From: Streptomyces prunicolor NBRC 13075
GTDB lineage: Bacteria > Actinomycetota > Actinomycetes > Streptomycetales > Streptomycetaceae
Length of the DNA stretch: 39,099 nt
Assembly (NCBI RefSeq): GCF_000367365.1
Contig: NZ_BARF01000118.1
Span: 1 to 39,099 of the forward strand
Direction: 5' to 3'
Below, piece by piece: positions 24,284 through 32,113 of this stretch. A program made the translations under genes and the position numbers. Each line of letters starts with the position of its first letter. The first letter of the stretch is position 1. Below the pieces are notes generated by a model. That model saw only the letters and a program-made list of their open reading frames with translations. It did no database searches and was not told the DNA's origin.

Positions 24284-25140
24284 CGGCGGTCAAGGCCACG
24301 CCCACCACCCCGCCGCCCCGGCTGCCCGTACGGGACAAGGCCGCCGCCGGTGAGCGGGGGTGGGGCGGGGTCTCGCCGATGCTGACGCGGCTCGCCGCCG
24401 AGGAGGCCACCGGTGTCCTCGTCCGCGAGCGCGGCAGCCTGCATCTCGTCGACGGCCATGTCGTGCACGCCGAGAGCCCGTCCGCCCCCGGCCTCGAACT
24501 GCTCCTCACCGCGCACGGCACCCTGGGCGCCGAGGCCTGGGAGGCGGCGGCCCGGGCGACCGACGACCGGCACGCCACGACCCGACTGCTGGTGGACGGC
24601 GGCCTGTTGAGCCCGGGCGCGCTGGAACTGTGCCATCTCGGGGCGCTGTACGACGCGGCGTACTTCGTGCTCGCGCCGAGCAGCACCCCGGGGCGTTTCC
24701 GGTACGGCGTCACGCATCCGATCGGGGGTGTGCGGCCGGTTCCGGTGACCGCGCTGGAGCGGGAGACGCTGCGCCGGCGCGATCTGCTGCACCGCGTCTG
24801 GCCGGACGCGGCGACGGACGGCACACCGCTGGTGCGGGCCGACCCCGTCGCGCCCCCGCCGGTCACCGCCCGGCAGGCCGCGGTGCTGGCCCAGGTCGAC
24901 GGCGTCCGTACGGCGCCGGACATCGCGCGGGTGCTGGGCCGGCGGGCGTACCCCACGCTGCTGGACGTCCGGCGGTTGGTGTCGGCGGGGCTCGTGTCGC
25001 CCCGGCCGCCCACGCCCGCCACCAGGCCCTCACCCGGCACCGGCACCGGCACGACAGATTCCGTCGGCACCGATCCCCATGTCACCGACCCCGACATCAC
25101 CTTGCTGAAGAGGCTCAGAGATGCGCTGGAGGCCCTTTGA
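24280..25140 (+). CDS. DUF4388/PATAN-like protein with winged-helix C-terminus
   Basis: The product is 286 residues from ATG 24280, overlapping the first Roadblock gene. Its N-terminal part reads SPMLTRLAAEEATGVLV, then GSLHLVDGHVVHAESP and GLELLLTAHG, the pattern of DUF4388/PATAN domains (tGxLxxxxxxxxGxIxFxdGxixhA, then GxxAl). The C-terminal part (TARQAAVLAQVDGVRTAPDI then ARVLGRRAYPTLLDVRRL) looks like a winged helix. PATAN domains occur in bacterial signalling proteins and are thought to mediate protein contacts. The role here, presumably bridging the Roadblock proteins, is inferred. A Pro/Thr/Gly linker ends the chain. Confidence 0.65.
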   Translation: MTAVKATPTTPPPRLPVRDKAAAGERGWGGVSPMLTRLAAEEATGVLVRERGSLHLVDGHVVHAESPSAPGLELLLTAHGTLGAEAWEAAARATDDRHATTRLLVDGGLLSPGALELCHLGALYDAAYFVLAPSSTPGRFRYGVTHPIGGVRPVPVTALERETLRRRDLLHRVWPDAATDGTPLVRADPVAPPPVTARQAAVLAQVDGVRTAPDIARVLGRRAYPTLLDVRRLVSAGLVSPRPPTPATRPSPGTGTGTTDSVGTDPHVTDPDITLLKRLRDALEAL

Positions 25141-25174
25141 GTGGCAGCGAACACGCGCCGAGAGGAGAGAGCCG

Positions 25175-25705
25175 ATGGCCTCCGAGGCAGAGATCCTCGA
25201 CGAGCTGCGCCGGTTGAGAGCCCGCGTGCCCCAGCTGACCGGGGCGCTGGCGACGGGCGTCGACGGTCTCCTCCTGGCGCAGGACACCCCGGGCGTCGAG
25301 CCGGAGCGGGTGGCCGCACTCACCGTGACGGCGCTCGGCGTGGCCGTACGGATGGCGGACGCGACCGGGCAGGGCGACTTCCGCGAGCTGATCGTGCGCG
25401 GGGTCTACGGCTATGTCGCGACCTACGCGGCGGGCCGCGGCGCCGTGCTGACCGTGCTCGCCCAGGACCGGGTCCACGTCGGCCGGCTGCTGCTGGAGGG
25501 CCGCCGCGCGGGGGCCCGGATCGGAGAACTGGTCGACGCCGAGGCCGCGGCCGAGGCAGCGGCCGAAGCCGTCGTGGCCGAGGAGCGAACCGACCCGGCG
25601 CCGCGCGCCAAGGCGCCCCCGAAAACCACCACCGCACGAACGAGAACCGCGCGCGCACCACGCACCACCACAGGCACCAACGCGCGCACCACCACCGAAA
25701 GTTGA
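25175..25705 (+). CDS. Roadblock/LC7 protein 2 (MglB/CvnB-like) with disordered tail
   Basis: The ATG at 25175 follows AGGAG; the 176-residue product has a canonical Roadblock/LC7 domain at about 5-120: EILDELRRLRARVPQLTGAL, GVDGLLLAQ and RGAVLTVLAQDRVHVGRLLL. It resembles CvnB of Streptomyces conservons and MglB. The last 55 residues are first an Ala/Glu helix and then a Lys/Arg/Thr-rich disordered tail (KTTTARTRTARAPRTTT), which may bind nucleic acid or membranes. It lies 34 bp after the PATAN-like gene and 22 bp before the third Roadblock gene. Confidence 0.78.
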   Translation: MASEAEILDELRRLRARVPQLTGALATGVDGLLLAQDTPGVEPERVAALTVTALGVAVRMADATGQGDFRELIVRGVYGYVATYAAGRGAVLTVLAQDRVHVGRLLLEGRRAGARIGELVDAEAAAEAAAEAVVAEERTDPAPRAKAPPKTTTARTRTARAPRTTTGTNARTTTES

Positions 25706-25727
25706 ACGGAACCAGAGGAGCACTGTC

Positions 25728-26102
25728 ATGGCCAACACCGAAACCTCCCTCAAAGAGGCGCTGACCTCCATCGAGGGCGCGACCGGGGTCGCGCTCGTCG
25801 ACTACACCAGCGGTATGGCGCTCGGCACGCTGGGCGGCAGCAAGACCTTCGACCTCGGCGTCGCCGCCGCCGGGAACACCGACGTCGTGCGCTCCAAGCT
25901 GCGCACGATGGAACACCTCGGCCTGAAGAGCGAGATCGAGGACATCCTGATCACCCTGTCCAGCCAGTACCACCTGATCCGGCTGATCAAGGGCCGCGGC
26001 GGCAACGGGCTCTTCCTGTACCTGGTCCTGGACTCCGCCCGGGCCAACCTGGCGATGGCCCGGCACCAGCTGAAGAAGATCGAGGCGGACCTGGAGGTCT
26101 AG
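25728..26102 (+). CDS. Roadblock/LC7-like protein 3
   Basis: The product is 124 residues from ATG 25728 after AGAGGAG. Its plan matches protein 1 of the operon: GATGVALVDYTSGMALGTLG, a DILITLSSQYHLIRLIKG strand pair, and a last helix ANLAMARHQLKKIEADL. The two are clearly paralogues and may form heterodimers, the usual form of Roadblock proteins. It ends the operon; the next gene is convergent. The sequence is clean with no insert, so this may be the core subunit. Confidence 0.75.
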   Translation: MANTETSLKEALTSIEGATGVALVDYTSGMALGTLGGSKTFDLGVAAAGNTDVVRSKLRTMEHLGLKSEIEDILITLSSQYHLIRLIKGRGGNGLFLYLVLDSARANLAMARHQLKKIEADLEV

Positions 26103-26128
26103 GCCCGAAGGTCAGGTCTGGAGCCCGG

Positions 26129-26722
26129 CTACGCGAAGACGTCGCTGCGGCGGCGCGCCCCGCCCGGGGTCGCGTCGCCCGCGGCGATGCCGGTGGAGCG
26201 GTAGCCCTTGACCGGTTTGCCGGCGGGGGCGCCGTGCCGCTTGTCCAGCCAGTCGACGCGGATCCACAGCAGTACGTCGTCGGCGCGCTCCCGGCGGCCC
26301 AGCCAGGCGGCCTTCAGGCGCAGCCCGGTACCGGCGCCGGCGAGCAGCATGCCGCCCGCTGCCGGCACGGCGAAGCCGCTGCCCAGCGCGAGCGCGAAGG
26401 AGAGGACGAGCCACCAGCGGTGGGCGCGGCGCCAGTTCCGTACGCTCACCGCGCGGTCCTGGAGCACGTCGTGCTTGCCGGCCCGGGCGGCGCCGCGCGC
26501 GAGGGCGGTGTACCGCTTGCGGCGCGTGTACGACACCACGATCGCCGCGATGATGAACAGGGCGGCCCCGGCCATCACCCCGATCCGGCGCCCGGTGATA
26601 CCGGGCAGCAGTACGCCGACACCCGCCGCGAGCACCCCGAACCACCACATGGGGGCGGCTCCGGCCCGTACGACGACTGCCACTCGGGCCAGCCCCTGGA
26701 CTCTGCGATCTCCGCGTGCCAC
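26129..26722 (-). CDS. Four-span membrane protein of unknown function
   Basis: The 197-residue product has hydrophobic spans at about 24-41, 46-64, 103-118 and 120-134, with basic loops between (YTRRKRYTALARGAARAGK). A soluble C-terminus carries a Gly/Arg-rich tail. I do not recognise a named family. It is convergent with the Roadblock operon (26 bp apart), so it is probably not co-regulated with it. The antisense strand is also open for much of its length but has no hydrophobic pattern or ribosome site. Confidence 0.65.
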   Translation of the reverse strand: MARGDRRVQGLARVAVVVRAGAAPMWWFGVLAAGVGVLLPGITGRRIGVMAGAALFIIAAIVVSYTRRKRYTALARGAARAGKHDVLQDRAVSVRNWRRAHRWWLVLSFALALGSGFAVPAAGGMLLAGAGTGLRLKAAWLGRRERADDVLLWIRVDWLDKRHGAPAGKPVKGYRSTGIAAGDATPGGARRRSDVFA

Positions 26723-27026
26723 GTCCCGCCTCCTGGTCGTCCCGGCACAGTTCCGTAGTGCCGGGGAGACTAGTGAGCGAACGTGAGACGAGTCTGAGAA
26801 CTCGGCAGCGGGGACGGGTTTTCCGGCTGGTCGGGGCAGGCCCGCTCAACAGCTCGGCGGGCACCGATACCCAAGGGGCGCGGGGCTGTGTCATTGGCGG
26901 CTCCGCCGCGGGGCGCGACCAGCCACAGCGCACCCGCACCCGAAAGCCGCTGCCGACACCCGACGACCACCGTGGATCGGCATCGGCGGTCACCGGCAAC
27001 CCACGCCGCAGCCCGCGCAGCGCCTC
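26723..27026. other. 304-bp intergenic region with a Streptomyces repeat element
   Basis: No gene is seen. It carries the repetitive hairpin element listed separately and the promoter region of the membrane-protein gene. Confidence 0.6.
26873..26940. repeat. Interspersed Streptomyces hairpin repeat
   Basis: The sequence AAGGGGCGCGGGGCTGTGTC, a GGCGGCTCCGCC core, then GGGCGCGACCAGCCACAGCG and CACCCGCAC is a form I recognise as a widely repeated intergenic element in Streptomyces genomes. GCTGTG and CACAGC form outer arms and GGCGG/CCGCC the inner stem. It lies downstream of the rpiR gene on its strand, so it may act as a terminator. Confidence 0.6.
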
Positions 27027-27926
27027 TCACTCCACGAACAAGCCCCGCGCCGCCGCCCGCGCGTCGAACTCCTCGAGCCTCGCCTGCGCGTCCGGCAGGT
27101 CGTCGCACATCGCCTCCAGCAACACCCGGCCGAGCAGCATCGGCGCGCAGGCCGTGTCGAAGGCGAGGCCGGTGCCGACGGCGGCCGGGATCAGCAGGTC
27201 GGACACCTTGGCGACGGGGGCGAACGCCGAGTCCGCGACGGTGACGACGGTCAGGCCCGCCTCCCGCGCGTACGCCAGGGTGTCGACGACCTCGCGCGGA
27301 TGCCGGGGCAGCGCGAAGCAGAGCAGGGCGGTGGCGCCGGCCCGGACGGCCGCGTCGATCCGGTCGTGGATCATCGTGCCGCCCTCGTTGAGCAGCCGTA
27401 CGTCCGGATGGACCTTGGCGGCGAAGTACGCGAAGCCGTACGCCTGGGAGGCCGCCGCGCGCAGGCCGAGCACGGGCAGCGGGCGCGAGGCGGCGAGGAG
27501 GCGCCCCGCCTTGGCGACCGGGCGGGGATCGGCCAGTATCTCCGCGAGGTGCTTCAGGTTCTCGATCTCGGCCTCTACGGCCTGCTGGTACTCGTTGTAC
27601 GACGCCGTGTCGGTGACGGACTCGGCGGGCGCGACCTCGCGGAGGTGTTTGCGCAGCGCCGGGTAGCCGTCGAAGCCGAGGGCGACCGCGAAGCGGGTCA
27701 CGGAGGGCTGGCTGACGCCGGCGAGTTCGGCGAGTTCGACGCTGGAGAGGAACGGCACCTCGGCGGCGCGCCGCACCATGCTGTGCGCGATGCGCCGCTG
27801 GGTCGGCGTGAGCCGGTGCCCCTCGAAGAGCGCCTGCAGCCGTCCGGCCGGGCTGTCGGTCACATCCATACTCCTGTCCATCGTCACCTCCTCCACCGTC
27901 ACCTCCACGCTCCCATCCACGCTCAT
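27027..27926 (-). CDS. RpiR/MurR-family transcriptional regulator with SIS domain
   Basis: The start is ATG 27926, overlapping the stop of the HAL-like gene (ATGA) and preceded by GGAGGGGGAG. The 299-residue product has an N-terminal HTH (SSVELAELAGVSQPSVTRFA, then LGFDGYPALRKHL) and a C-terminal SIS domain from about 130 (LPVLGLRAAASQAYGFAYF, then ALLCFALPRHPREVV). SIS domains usually sense phosphosugars; in this branch the ligand may differ. Tight coupling to the HAL-like gene suggests it controls that gene and possibly the divergent importer. The frame is open far upstream inside the lyase gene, but that part is a shadow. Confidence 0.85.
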   Translation of the reverse strand: MSVDGSVEVTVEEVTMDRSMDVTDSPAGRLQALFEGHRLTPTQRRIAHSMVRRAAEVPFLSSVELAELAGVSQPSVTRFAVALGFDGYPALRKHLREVAPAESVTDTASYNEYQQAVEAEIENLKHLAEILADPRPVAKAGRLLAASRPLPVLGLRAAASQAYGFAYFAAKVHPDVRLLNEGGTMIHDRIDAAVRAGATALLCFALPRHPREVVDTLAYAREAGLTVVTVADSAFAPVAKVSDLLIPAAVGTGLAFDTACAPMLLGRVLLEAMCDDLPDAQARLEEFDARAAARGLFVE

Positions 27927-29578
27927 GACGTGCTCCCCCTCCAGATGTCCGTGAACCGGTCGAGCAGTCCCGCCGCCGCCGTCACATCGTCCGTGAGCGG
28001 CCGGTCCGCCGTCCCGTCGTCCAGCACCGATTCGGCCAGCTCCAGCGCGCGGCCGACCGGGAGTTCCGGGTCGGGCCGCAGGTCGCGCTGGCGCAACGCG
28101 CGTACGGCGGCGACCAGTTCGCAGCCGACGACGAGACGGTACGCGCGGCAGGCGCGCAGTGTCTGACGGGCGGCGAGCGAGGCGAAGCTGGCCTGTTCCT
28201 CGACGCCTCGGGAGAGTACAGCGTGCCCGAGCGAGGCGGGAGCCGAGAACGCGCGCAGATCGCCGAGGGCGGCAGCGGCGGCGTACTCCAGGATCATCAC
28301 GCCGGAGGACGCGGCCTCGTTGTCGGCGAGGAACGGCTTGAGGCGGGTGAACGCGGGCTCGTTCAGCGAGGAGAGCCGGGACGTCGACAGGCGGGCGACC
28401 TGGGTGAGCGCGAGCCTGAAGTGGTCCAGGGCGAGGACGAGTTGGGCCTGGTAGAAGCCGCCGTGGTGGTAGGCGGTCATGTCCTCGGCGGAGATGAAGG
28501 GGTTCTCGGCGGCCGCGTTGATCTCGATCGCGAGCACCTCCTCCAACGCGTCCGCCGCGTCGTGCGCGGGCCCGTGGATCTGCGGCAGACACCGGAAGCC
28601 GTACGGGTCCTGGATCCGCCCGAGCGGAGGAGTGGGCCGGTCGGCGGCCCCGATCAACTCCCGCATCCGCCGGGCGACTTCGGTGGACCCCCGGTGCGGC
28701 CGAGCGGCATGCACAGGCGCGGCGAACGGCTCGTGCGACCCGTCGACGGCGAGCAGCGAGAGCGCCCCGACGACCTGCGTGGCCCCGATGAGCCCCCGCA
28801 ACTCGTGCAGGGCGAGCGCGGATTGGCCGAGGGTGAGGGCGTTGCTGCTGATCAACGCCAACGCGTCGTTGTTGTCGAGGGGTTGGGGCTCGGGGACGCC
28901 GGCGAGGGTGCCGTTGCGAAGGTACGGCTCGGGAACTCCGGCGCGGGCATGCTCGGGAACTCCGTTGAAGGGAAGGGCACTTGAGGCCGGCCCACCCCGC
29001 CCCCCGAAAGCCACCCCACCGACCCCGCCGGAGCCCTCCACGCCCCGCCAAGCATGCTCCCCCACCAACGCCAACCCCACCTGAGCCAGCGCCGCGATGT
29101 CCCCCGTCCCCACCGACCCGAACTCGTTGACGACCGGATACACCCCGTTCTCCAGCGCCTCGCACAGCGCCGTGACGACCGTCGGCCGTAGCCCCGCACC
29201 CCCGGCCAGCAACTGGTTCGCGCGGACGGCGAGCATCGCGCGGACCTCCCGGGCCGGAAGCTCGTCGCCGATCGCGCCGGCGTGGCTGCGCAGCAACCGC
29301 AGCCCGTGTTCGGCGGCGGCCTCGGTGGGCACATCCTCGTTCCGGTTGGCGCCGACGCCGGTCGAGCGGCCGTAGACGCGGCCCGTCGCGGCGATCTGGC
29401 GGGCCGCGTCCCAGGAGTCGGTCGCGCGCTTCATCGCGTCGGTGCCGGGGACCGGCCGGGCGTCCCCGTCGGCGAGGCGGACGACGTCGGTGACCCCGAA
29501 GCCGACCCCGTCGAGGACGACCAGACCGGTGCCCCCGGACAGCGTCACATCGGAGGCGTCCACGATCTGAGACGACAT
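27923..29578 (-). CDS. Aromatic amino acid lyase (HAL/PAL) homologue lacking the MIO triad
   Basis: The product is 551 residues from ATG 29578 (TTG 29599 is an alternative). The fold is clear: VYGRSTGVGANR with catalytic-type Tyr69, NEFGSVGTGDIAALAQ at 151-166, LISSNALTLG, RIQDPYGFRCLPQIHG (Gln323, Tyr326, Arg329), ENPF and NEPAF. Active HAL and PAL have GSVGASGDLAPL, whose Ala-Ser-Gly forms the MIO cofactor. Here the loop is GSVGTGDIAAL, one residue shorter and without that triad. HAL's GNFHG is HHGGF, and its GxEDHVS becomes GVEEQAS. A 58-residue Gly/Pro-rich insert (about 175-233) has three GVPE repeats. It may catalyse another reaction or act as a binding protein. It is coupled to rpiR by ATGA. 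Confidence 0.8.
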   Translation of the reverse strand: MSSQIVDASDVTLSGGTGLVVLDGVGFGVTDVVRLADGDARPVPGTDAMKRATDSWDAARQIAATGRVYGRSTGVGANRNEDVPTEAAAEHGLRLLRSHAGAIGDELPAREVRAMLAVRANQLLAGGAGLRPTVVTALCEALENGVYPVVNEFGSVGTGDIAALAQVGLALVGEHAWRGVEGSGGVGGVAFGGRGGPASSALPFNGVPEHARAGVPEPYLRNGTLAGVPEPQPLDNNDALALISSNALTLGQSALALHELRGLIGATQVVGALSLLAVDGSHEPFAAPVHAARPHRGSTEVARRMRELIGAADRPTPPLGRIQDPYGFRCLPQIHGPAHDAADALEEVLAIEINAAAENPFISAEDMTAYHHGGFYQAQLVLALDHFRLALTQVARLSTSRLSSLNEPAFTRLKPFLADNEAASSGVMILEYAAAAALGDLRAFSAPASLGHAVLSRGVEEQASFASLAARQTLRACRAYRLVVGCELVAAVRALRQRDLRPDPELPVGRALELAESVLDDGTADRPLTDDVTAAAGLLDRFTDIWRGSTS

Positions 29579-29720
29579 AAGGCGACGAACTCCCCTCAAT
29601 CAGGACACTCGATCTTGCCTGCCGGGCATCCGTTACTTCGGATTAACGCGGAGACATTGACAAACTATTCAGACACCGAGAACTCTGCATGACGTTATAC
29701 AGCCGGGCAAGGGACAACTC
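29579..29720. promoter_or_regulatory. Divergent promoter region, HAL-like gene and ABC importer
   Basis: This 142-bp AT-richer gap should hold both promoters. TTGACA at 29657-29662 is a consensus minus-35, but no minus-10 is found at 16-19 bp. CTATTCA at 29666-29672 repeats one arm of the hutU inverted repeat. No perfect palindrome is seen. Confidence 0.45.
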
Positions 29721-30794
29721 ATGATCCAGTTCGACGCGGTCCACAAACGCTTCCCCAACGGCACGACAGCAGTTCACGATCTCTCCCTGGAGATGCCGGA
29801 AGGCGGGGTCACCGTACTGGTCGGTTCCTCCGGTTGCGGCAAGACGACCACCCTTCGGATGATCAACCGGATGATCGAACCGACCTCGGGCGTCATCAAG
29901 GTCGGCGGCAAGGACGTCACCCAGCAGGACGCGGCCGAACTGCGCCGTTCCATCGGGTACGTCATCCAGCAGTCGGGCCTCTTCCCGCACCGCACGGTGC
30001 TGGACAACATCGCCACCGTGCCGCTGCTCCTGGGCCACGGACGGAAGAAGGCCAGGGCCCGCGCGGCCGAGCTCCTGGAAACCGTCGGGCTCGCCCCCGA
30101 CGCCGGGAAGCGCTACCCGCACCAGCTCTCCGGCGGCCAGCAGCAGCGCGTCGGCGTGGCCCGCGCGCTCGCCGCCGACCCGCCGGTGCTCCTGATGGAC
30201 GAGCCGTTCGGCGCCGTGGACCCGGTGGTCCGCACCCAGCTCCAGGACGAACTGCTGCGCCTGCAGAAGGAGTTGAACAAGACCATCGTCTTCGTCACGC
30301 ACGACATCGACGAGGCCGTACGGCTCGGCGACCGCATCGCGATCTTCCGCACCGGCGGTCACCTCGTCCAGTGCGCGGCCCCCGCCGAACTCCTCGCCCG
30401 CCCGGCCGACGACTTCGTCGCCGACTTCCTCGGCGCCGAGCGCGGCCTCAAGCTGCTCTCGCTGAAGACCCTCGCCGAGGTCCCACAGGGCCCGGCCCCC
30501 GAGGGCGGCACCTGGACCCTGGTCGTGGACGAGGCCCGCAAGCCCCTCCACTGGGCGACCAAGGGCGCCGAGATCCCCGTACGACCGCTCAAGGACGGCG
30601 ACTCCCTGCTCGCGGCGCTCAACGAGTCCGTCGCGTCCCCCACCGGCCTGATCGCCCGTGTCGACGCGGCCGGCGTCCTCACCGGCGTCTCGTCCCGCGA
30701 CGACATCCACACCCACGCGGGCCAGGCGCACGCCGAGGCGCGGACACACACGGGGACCACGCGGACCACGGAGACCGAGGCGGCCGCCGCATGA
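29721..30794 (+). CDS. Quaternary-amine-type ABC importer ATPase (OpuCA/ProV-like)
   Basis: The 357-residue protein has Walker A GSSGCGKTT at 35-43, Q loop YVIQQSGLFPHRTV, signature LSGGQQQRVGVARAL, Walker B VLLMDEPFGAVD and the switch His in VFVTHDIDEA. The C-terminal 100 residues form a regulatory extension with a degenerate CBS-like part (IARVDAAGVLTGVSSRDDI). The family powers uptake of glycine betaine, choline, carnitine and, in some QAT systems, histidine or proline. Its stop overlaps the first permease (ATGA). No osmotic control site is evident. Confidence 0.88.
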   Translation: MIQFDAVHKRFPNGTTAVHDLSLEMPEGGVTVLVGSSGCGKTTTLRMINRMIEPTSGVIKVGGKDVTQQDAAELRRSIGYVIQQSGLFPHRTVLDNIATVPLLLGHGRKKARARAAELLETVGLAPDAGKRYPHQLSGGQQQRVGVARALAADPPVLLMDEPFGAVDPVVRTQLQDELLRLQKELNKTIVFVTHDIDEAVRLGDRIAIFRTGGHLVQCAAPAELLARPADDFVADFLGAERGLKLLSLKTLAEVPQGPAPEGGTWTLVVDEARKPLHWATKGAEIPVRPLKDGDSLLAALNESVASPTGLIARVDAAGVLTGVSSRDDIHTHAGQAHAEARTHTGTTRTTETEAAAA

Positions 30795-31432
30795 CCATCG
30801 ACTGGTCGTGGATAGGCGACCACACCGACGACCTCACCAGCCTCACGTTCTCGCACCTCCAGGCCGCGCTGACCGCCGTCTTCCTCGGCCTGCTGATCTC
30901 GCTCCCGCTGGCCGTGGTCGCCCACCGGGTCCGCCCGCTCCGGGGCTTCCTGCTGGGCCTCTCGAACGTGCTCTTCACGATCCCGTCGATCGCGATCTTC
31001 GTGCTGCTGCTCCCGATCAGCGGCCTCACCCGCACCACGACCGTGATCGGCCTGACGGTCTACACGCTGGTCGTGCTGCTGCGGAACACGGTCGAGGGCC
31101 TCGACTCGGTCCCCGCGAAGACGAAGGAGGCCGCGAAGGCGATGGGCACGCGCCCCCTGCGCACGCTCCTCACCGTCGAACTCCCCCTCGCGCTCCCGGT
31201 GATCATGGCCGGCGTCCGTATCGCGACCGTCATGTCGATCTCGCTCGTCTCGGTCGCGACCTACATCGGCGACGGCGGCCTCGGCCAGCTCTTCACCGAC
31301 GGTTTCCAGCGCGACTTCCCGACGCCGGTGATCGTGGGCGTGGTCCTCACCCTGCTGCTCGCCGTGGTCGCGGACGCGGCCCTGGTCGCCCTCCAGTACG
31401 TACTCACCCCGTGGAAGAGGCGGCGAGCCTGA
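30791..31432 (+). CDS. ABC importer permease 1 (OpuCB/ProW-like)
   Basis: The product is 213 residues with five or six membrane spans (residues about 22-40, 51-77, 79-97, 132-160 and 175-200) and the EAA-type loop EAAKAMGTRPLRTLLTVELPLAL before IMAGVRIA. This is a binding-protein-dependent transport permease of the QAT group. It overlaps the ATPase gene by ATGA and the second permease by TGATG, so all are made together. The N-terminus (IDWSWIGDHTDDL) is extracellular-facing and short. Confidence 0.88.
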   Translation: MTIDWSWIGDHTDDLTSLTFSHLQAALTAVFLGLLISLPLAVVAHRVRPLRGFLLGLSNVLFTIPSIAIFVLLLPISGLTRTTTVIGLTVYTLVVLLRNTVEGLDSVPAKTKEAAKAMGTRPLRTLLTVELPLALPVIMAGVRIATVMSISLVSVATYIGDGGLGQLFTDGFQRDFPTPVIVGVVLTLLLAVVADAALVALQYVLTPWKRRRA

Positions 31433-32094
31433 TGTTCGAACTCTTCAAGAACCTCGCCAAGTGGCTGACCAGCGGCTCCCAGTGGGCCGGTACGGACGGC
31501 ATCGCGCACCGCCTCGCCGAGCACCTCCAGTACTCGCTCCTCGCGACCCTCATCGCCGCCGCGATCGGCCTCCCGCTCGGCCTGCTGATCGGTCACACCG
31601 GCAAGGGCGCGTTCCTCGCGATCAACCTCGCCTCCTTCGGCCGCGCGCTGCCGACCGTGGGCCTGGTCGTCCTCGTCTTCCTGGCCAGCGGCCTGTCGAT
31701 GTGGCCGGTGTACATCGCGCTGGTCGCCCTCGCGGTCCCGTCGATCGTGACGAACACCTACGCCGGGATGACGGCCGTGGATCCAGATGTGAAGGACGCG
31801 GCGCGCGGGCAGGGCATGCGCGGCCACCAGGTCCTCTTCCAGGTCGAGTTGCCCCTCGCGCTCCCCCTGATCATGACCGGCCTGCGGCTCGCGCTCATCC
31901 AGGTGGTCTCCACGGCCACCGTCGCCGCGTATGTCTCCTTCGGGGGCCTCGGCCGCTTCGTCTTCGACGGACTCGCCCAGCGCGACCTCGTGCAGGTGCT
32001 CGGCGGGGCGGTGCTCGTCGCCGTCGTAGCCATCGTCCTGGACCTCGGCCTGTCCGGCCTCCAGCGCTTCCTCTTCCGCCACCGCACCGCCTAG
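31432..32094 (+). CDS. ABC importer permease 2 (OpuCD/ProW-like)
   Basis: The 220-residue protein starts at ATG 31432, overlapping the previous stop (TGATG). It carries similar spans and an EAA loop (DVKDAARGQGMRGHQVLFQ then VELPLALPLIMTGLRLAL). The two permeases are paralogues and form the heterodimeric channel. The binding-protein gene follows after 19 bp. The family assignment is firm; the substrate is not readable from the permease. Confidence 0.88.
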   Translation: MFELFKNLAKWLTSGSQWAGTDGIAHRLAEHLQYSLLATLIAAAIGLPLGLLIGHTGKGAFLAINLASFGRALPTVGLVVLVFLASGLSMWPVYIALVALAVPSIVTNTYAGMTAVDPDVKDAARGQGMRGHQVLFQVELPLALPLIMTGLRLALIQVVSTATVAAYVSFGGLGRFVFDGLAQRDLVQVLGGAVLVAVVAIVLDLGLSGLQRFLFRHRTA

Positions 32095-32113
32095 GGAAAC
32101 CGGGAACCCCGAA

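Noticed and set aside
22247..26722. A biosynthetic gene cluster
   Set aside because: No PKS, NRPS, terpene or RiPP enzyme is present; one PLP enzyme next to signalling genes is not enough.
27927..29165. The 5' extension of the rpiR frame, which would make a 712-residue protein
   Set aside because: The extension lies inside the HAL-like gene in another frame and is Arg/Pro-rich. A good ribosome site and ATGA junction mark the real rpiR start at 27926.
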